From: Trifolium pratense
Taxonomy: Eukaryota; Streptophyta; Magnoliopsida; Fabales; Fabaceae
Length of the DNA: 64,000 bases
Reading direction: 5' to 3'
NCBI RefSeq assembly: GCF_020283565.1
Contig: NC_060064.1
Span: 21,100,337-21,164,336, forward strand
Positions 59,925-64,000 of the stretch are shown here, one piece after another. A program made the position numbers and the translations under genes. Below the pieces are notes generated by a model. The model did no database searches and was not told the origin of the DNA. It saw nothing but the letters and a program-made list of their open reading frames with translations. Every line of letters starts with the position of its first letter. Position 1 is the first letter of the stretch.

Positions 59925-60690
59925 CAGTGGCTTTGGATCATATTTGCCAAAATAGAAATAAGTTTGTTTTCCGGGGATATTCAGTATTGATCAATGGTTC
60001 TACGTCCAGTATCAATCAGGTTAGGAGCTGTCTGATAGTCTTGCGAAGCGTGGAGGCATGGCAATGGGGCGGGGACGGATATTGTTCTCCCCAAACCCAA
60101 ACCCATAAAAGTTCGGGTTTCCCCAAACCCATCCCAATTTCGAGCGGGGATAAAATGTATAACCCCATATCCAACGGGGATAGGGGTATCCCCGTTACGC
60201 ATCTTTCCACATGAATTTGAATTGTATTTTAGTATTTTTTTTATCAAAAAAAAGAAGTTAAATGTTCAAAATTATTTTGTTTCAACAATATTTTTTTAAA
60301 TAAAGAAAAAATAGAGAAAATGGTTTGTTTAATACTCAAATTAAAAATAAATATAAATATAAACATATGAATGTAATCTAAGAGATTGTTGAAGGGTTTC
60401 TAATGTAAAATAGGTAAAATCTAATTTTAGTATAAGCGGGGCGGGTTCGGGGTGGGTATTAATGTGCCCATTACCCGCCCCAAACTCATCTTTTGAAATC
60501 GGGGAAAACCTAAACCCAATCAACTCGGGTTTTTCCCGTCAAAACGAGTAGGGTTTGGGCGGGTACCCACAGGTATGAGTTTTATTGCCATGCCTAGGTG
60601 TAACACGAGTTTTAGTTCTCTCGCATCTTTTACTTCTTTGATGCCTGATTGTTCGATTTCACATTTCTATTCAAGAACCTATGTTCTTGT
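59925..60690 (+). pseudogene. LINE ORF2 C-terminal fragment split by a hAT-like MITE
   Basis: One frame at 59927-60053 reads ALDHICQNRNKFVFRGYS, which resembles the ALW.IWQNRNK.VF.G segment near the C-terminus of plant LINE/RVT proteins. The rest continues after the MITE at 60054-60595, where similar amino-acid composition resumes near 60600-60690. It is a short relic only. Confidence 0.35.
60054..60595. mobile_element. hAT-like MITE with aggcatggcaat ends, 542 bp
   Basis: The left aggcatggcaat pairs with the right attgccatgcct. Subterminal parts hold repeated ggggcggg / cccgcccc and 'aaacccat' blocks in inverted order (60065-60180 and 60437-60570). This TIR family is frequent in dicots. The flanks do not give a clean 8-bp duplication, so the superfamily is tentative. 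Confidence 0.65.
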
Positions 60691-61088
60691 CAAATCAAAT
60701 TAAATTTTAAAAGGGTTTATAAACCCTATTAAAATTTAAAAAAGGGGTCTTAGTTTTGAGCTTAATAACCCCAAATCTGATCCAAGACTTGATACTTTGT
60801 TCTATGATATATTTAAGGGATGAGATGCTTTAATGATTCTAAAGGAAACTGTCAAATTTTATCCAACAGAAACTAAAATAGTAAATATTTATTCATATTG
60901 TAAAAGTTGGCTGAGTGAGTTAAATGCAATTTTATTATGAATTTCTATTCATGATATCTATGGTGGTATATTTATTCTTTGATGACGCAAAATGCAATTG
61001 CAAATTATGCCACCTTTCTGGAAGCTTTTTGCATACACAAAATTCTTACAATATCATAATTAGGTATTCCTTGGAACAAGATGGTTAA

Positions 61089-61940
61089 TTGTTGCATCGA
61101 TGACCCTTAAGACAAATTTTGTTCATTATGTGAATTTTGAAATTGTGTCTTTGAGTCATTATTGATTGTGGAACCGGATGTTATTGCAAAGTGAATTCTT
61201 TGTTCATAATTCAAATGCAAATTGGGATGGTTAAACGGCTCTTAGCTATAATAATTCTGAAATGGTTAAGTGGCTACCTCCATGATGACCCTCAAGTTCA
61301 ATAGCTATTGACTTTGCCAATTGTGGGATAATATATTTGAGCCATTGATGGCCCTGGACCTAGATGCTATTGTAACTATGAAACATAAACACTTATTAGA
61401 TTACACGTGTCTCAGTGTTGGACATGCGTCATGGTTAGAAAGCGACACGACATCGATACTTATAACTACATTGAATTGTGTCATTTTCTGAAATTATTAT
61501 CGGTATTGACGTGTCAGTGTCCGTGTCATGTCCGTGTCATGTCCGGTGTCCGTGCTTCATAGTATTATAATGAGTGAATACTTTACTCAAAATATATAAC
61601 TAATATATGGTTAAATGTCACCTGGATGACTCAAAATTTTAATTTTGAGATGGTATCTTTGAGTCATTGATGACCATGGAACTAGATCCTATTGCAATAT
61701 GAACTCTTTGTTCAAAATGGAAATTGGGATGGTTAAATGCAACCTAAGTGACCCTTAAGTCAAATTGCTTATGGCTATGCAAATTACGGGATGGTTAAAT
61801 GTAGCCTCGGTGACCCTTAAATCCGACCTTTAAATCTTATTTATGTTCATTATGTAAATTCTGGGATTATATGTTTGAGCCATCATTGACCTTGGACCTA
61901 AACGCCATTGCAGTGCAAGTTTTGTATTCATAATACATTA
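61089..61940 (+). repeat. Degenerate tandem repeat array
   Basis: Units begin with 'gggatggttaa' or similar (near 61080, 61226, 61260, 61610, 61728, 61790) and contain 'tgacccttaag', 'tttgagtcattgatgacc', 'ggacctagatgctattgc' and 'aactctttgttca'. Unit length alternates between short (about 60) and long (about 130-180) forms, so it is a higher-order, decayed array. An unrelated insert with 'cgtgtc' repeats lies at about 61395-61560. Confidence 0.6.
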
Positions 61941-61959
61941 TTGGGGTGAATGGTATGTT

Positions 61960-63131
61960 TGAGTATTGAACGAAGACGAAGAGGATGTGGAAAACCCTTT
62001 GATTCTTTGGGGGTGCAGTAATGCATTCATGTGTAATTGTAGTGTAGCTTGCGTAGTTGTGTCGCTTAGTTCTACTCTATTTTGGTTTTACAAGATCATA
62101 TGATTTTGCATTTCCTTTTCCATGTGTGTGGAAATTAAGTAGTAAATGAAATCAATTTACTACTACTAAGGCAAAAGTAATTTTATGTCCCTTTTCTTTA
62201 ACTCAAATTTATGTATTAGCAATTGATGTTTATGTTCCATCTAACTGATAAGCTATGGAATTTCAAAATTTTAATCTTCTAGAAACAGATGAGGCTAAAG
62301 AAAGTACAGTGCAACTACAAGGTGGAGGATTATTATGATAAAGCATGTAATGAAAAAAACAGTCACCATGTTGATGGAAAGTATTAAACCACAAGGCATA
62401 ACAAAAACAGTATGAGGAATCACTAGACCTCAAAATATTTGTTGAGGCAACTGCATGATGATGTAAGATTATGGACTACGGAAGCGCAACTGTGAAAGTG
62501 AAACTTTGGCGCTACTGAAGTTCAACTGCACATTCATGCCTCTTTTAGCATAAACACAAGATACAAAGTACGCATACTAGTTTTTTCACTGATGACTAGT
62601 CTTTAGTTTCATAGTATTGATTTGGTGAATGATTATGAGTTTAATCTTCCAGTTAGTCCGTATTTATCACACCATCAAAGCCAGGAATGGAAAATGCTAT
62701 GGTTTTCAAAGATTTGGAGATGCTGAAATTAAATTTATTGCACTAGATTAGCTCAAATAGTTAAATCACTATGTGTCCTCTTGGTTTTAATAATCTGATT
62801 TTAATGATTGACAGTACATGGTGTTGCTTGGCTGACTTGTTTGCTTCCTGAAGCATAAACGTTTTTGAAGAAGCATCCTTTTCTAACGTGACCATAACTA
62901 TCTGTATGTTGATTTAATGTTGTTTATTTTTAATTATGAATAATGGGGATCTCTGGTGTGAGTCTTGTTAGTCGTGTTTTCTTTCTTTTGATTGTTGCAC
63001 TGTGCTTTGTAAGAACGCCTAAATTGTCATAGGCTAGCTTGTTACATACTATGTTGCAGGGATATTGGCTACTCCTTGTCTTCTGCCATTTTTACACATA
63101 GGAAATTATGCTTGGTCTGTGATTATCATGT
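61960..63131. other. Spacer without recognised gene
   Basis: No convincing coding exon. The stretch at 62289-62388 is open (KVQCNYKVEDYYDKAC then a stop) after an AG, but nothing else supports a gene. Confidence 0.4.
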
Positions 63132-63139
63132 GAATAGAG

Positions 63140-63632
63140 CAGTGACGGAGCCAGAAATATTGAGCAGTGGGGGCAATCGAACTATGATTATAGTCCATAA
63201 AAATCAATATAATTTTTATATGTTCGTAATATATTTTGAACATAAAGATGTTCGACATAATAGATGAACACATCATAAACACAAAAGAGTCACAATATTA
63301 ACATTAACATGAACATAAATTTATGAATAAAAAATGAAATAGAAATTTTTTTGGAGGATGAAAACAATTTATTTTTATTTTTAAGAACTAAAATAAAATT
63401 ATTATTTCAAATAATTAATAAGTGGATTTAATTTAGTTATAAAATACTATATTATAGAAGGATGTTTAAAAAATTTGAAGTTAAATAAATAAAAAATAAA
63501 ATAAGAAACACATGCGGGAGTAATACTAGTATATATGTGGGTGGACATGTATTGTATAAGATGGAGTATCAAGAATTTCAAAAATTAGTGGGGGCTCATG
63601 CCTGCATAGGAGCCAACGTAGCTCCGTCCCTG
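63140..63632. mobile_element. hAT MITE with perfect 8-bp target duplication, 493 bp
   Basis: The ends are cagtgacggagcc on the left and the reverse complement of ggctcctatgc...gctccgtccctg on the right. The identical 8-base flanks gaatagag at 63132-63139 and 63633-63640 are diagnostic of hAT elements. Subterminal 'gtgggggc' blocks are inverted. No transposase is present. Confidence 0.9.
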
Positions 63633-63640
63633 GAATAGAG

Positions 63641-64000
63641 GGTTAGTTTTTCATAATTGATGTGCTAACATGTTAAGTAGTACATCAAGATAAAGTGCAT
63701 GGAGAGCAGAACATATATGGTGAAAACAAAAAAGAGAGTAATGATTCTTTGTATGGTGAAATGGTAAACTACAAAAGTAAAAATTAATCAGTTGCTTTGC
63801 TTCAATTCAATCAGTTCAGTCATTGGGCAAGAGTTTGTTTGTACAATGTAAAATATCTCGCAGTAGAATATATTGTAATCTCTTTATATTGTGTTGACTT
63901 TGACACTGTTTGACAATTTTCAAATTTCGCATCATTTAGCAGCATAATTAACCATTATTTAAATTGTATTAACAACTAAATGTTTTTCTAAATTTAGTTG
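63641..64000. other. Right edge, no gene seen
   Basis: AT-rich sequence without a supported gene; it includes the partial resemblance to the 59516 exon at 63715-63785. Confidence 0.4.

Noticed and set aside
61089..61940. CRISPR-like array of repeats
   Set aside because: The repeats are degenerate and of unequal length without constant spacers, and the DNA is plant nuclear.
62289..62388. Second exon of a Cys-rich peptide gene joined to 59626
   Set aside because: Only two cysteines, an intron of 2.6 kb would be needed, and nothing else supports the link.

Overview
The window is eukaryotic nuclear DNA from a plant, most likely a papilionoid legume of the Medicago type. The evidence is intron-rich genes with plant splice sites, strong AT richness, a GDSL esterase cluster of the CPRD49 class, and a dense load of plant transposons (Helitron, CACTA, MULE-, hAT- and Stowaway-type MITEs, LINE, Ty1/copia, Ty3/gypsy). 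The species is inferred, not proven.

Left part (1-17 kb): a tandem array of GDSL esterase/lipase genes on the + strand. Two copies have complete six-exon models (1577-6451 and 11236-14812). A third (16362-16798) keeps only the last two exons. Copies of the shared 3' flank at 8395-8545 and 9845-9900 suggest a further, lost member. The introns and spacers are full of mobile DNA: a foldback element with a 31-bp poly-C run, copia and gypsy LTR remnants, LINE 3' ends, two Stowaway MITEs and nested MITEs.

Middle part (17.7-23 kb): a complete 14-exon gene on the - strand for a 509-residue LMBR1-like (LIMR family) membrane protein. It is the clearest conserved host gene here. Its second intron carries a tandem duplication of about 670 bp.

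23-34 kb: MULE-type MITEs, then one terminus of a CACTA transposon (25948) carrying spliced-looking sequence, including a fragment that resembles a P1B-type metal ATPase. A 500-N assembly gap (28358-28857) follows, then the 3' half of a Ty3/gypsy chromovirus-like retrotransposon broken by single-base frameshifts, a LINE fragment and a 685-bp non-autonomous Helitron (33218-33902).

34.2-56.7 kb: the most interesting object, a proposed 22.5-kb Helitron in minus orientation. On its coding strand it appears to run from a 5' TCTATACTC end (56701) to a 3' hairpin plus CTAG end (34156), inserted between A and T. In coding order it carries an RPA70-like gene, a second RPA70-like gene, a 5'-truncated RPA70-like gene, a third full RPA70-like gene, an open RepHel (HUH replication initiator plus PIF1-like helicase) gene of about 1,505 codons, and a B3-domain gene. 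All have clean splice sites and open frames, so this may be a young, possibly autonomous element with an amplified RPA set and a transcription-factor-like cargo gene.

Right part (56.7-64 kb): mostly repeats (SINE-like unit, MULE MITE, two hAT-like MITEs, LINE fragment, degenerate tandem repeat) and one possible signal-peptide exon (59516-59626). No complete host gene is evident there.
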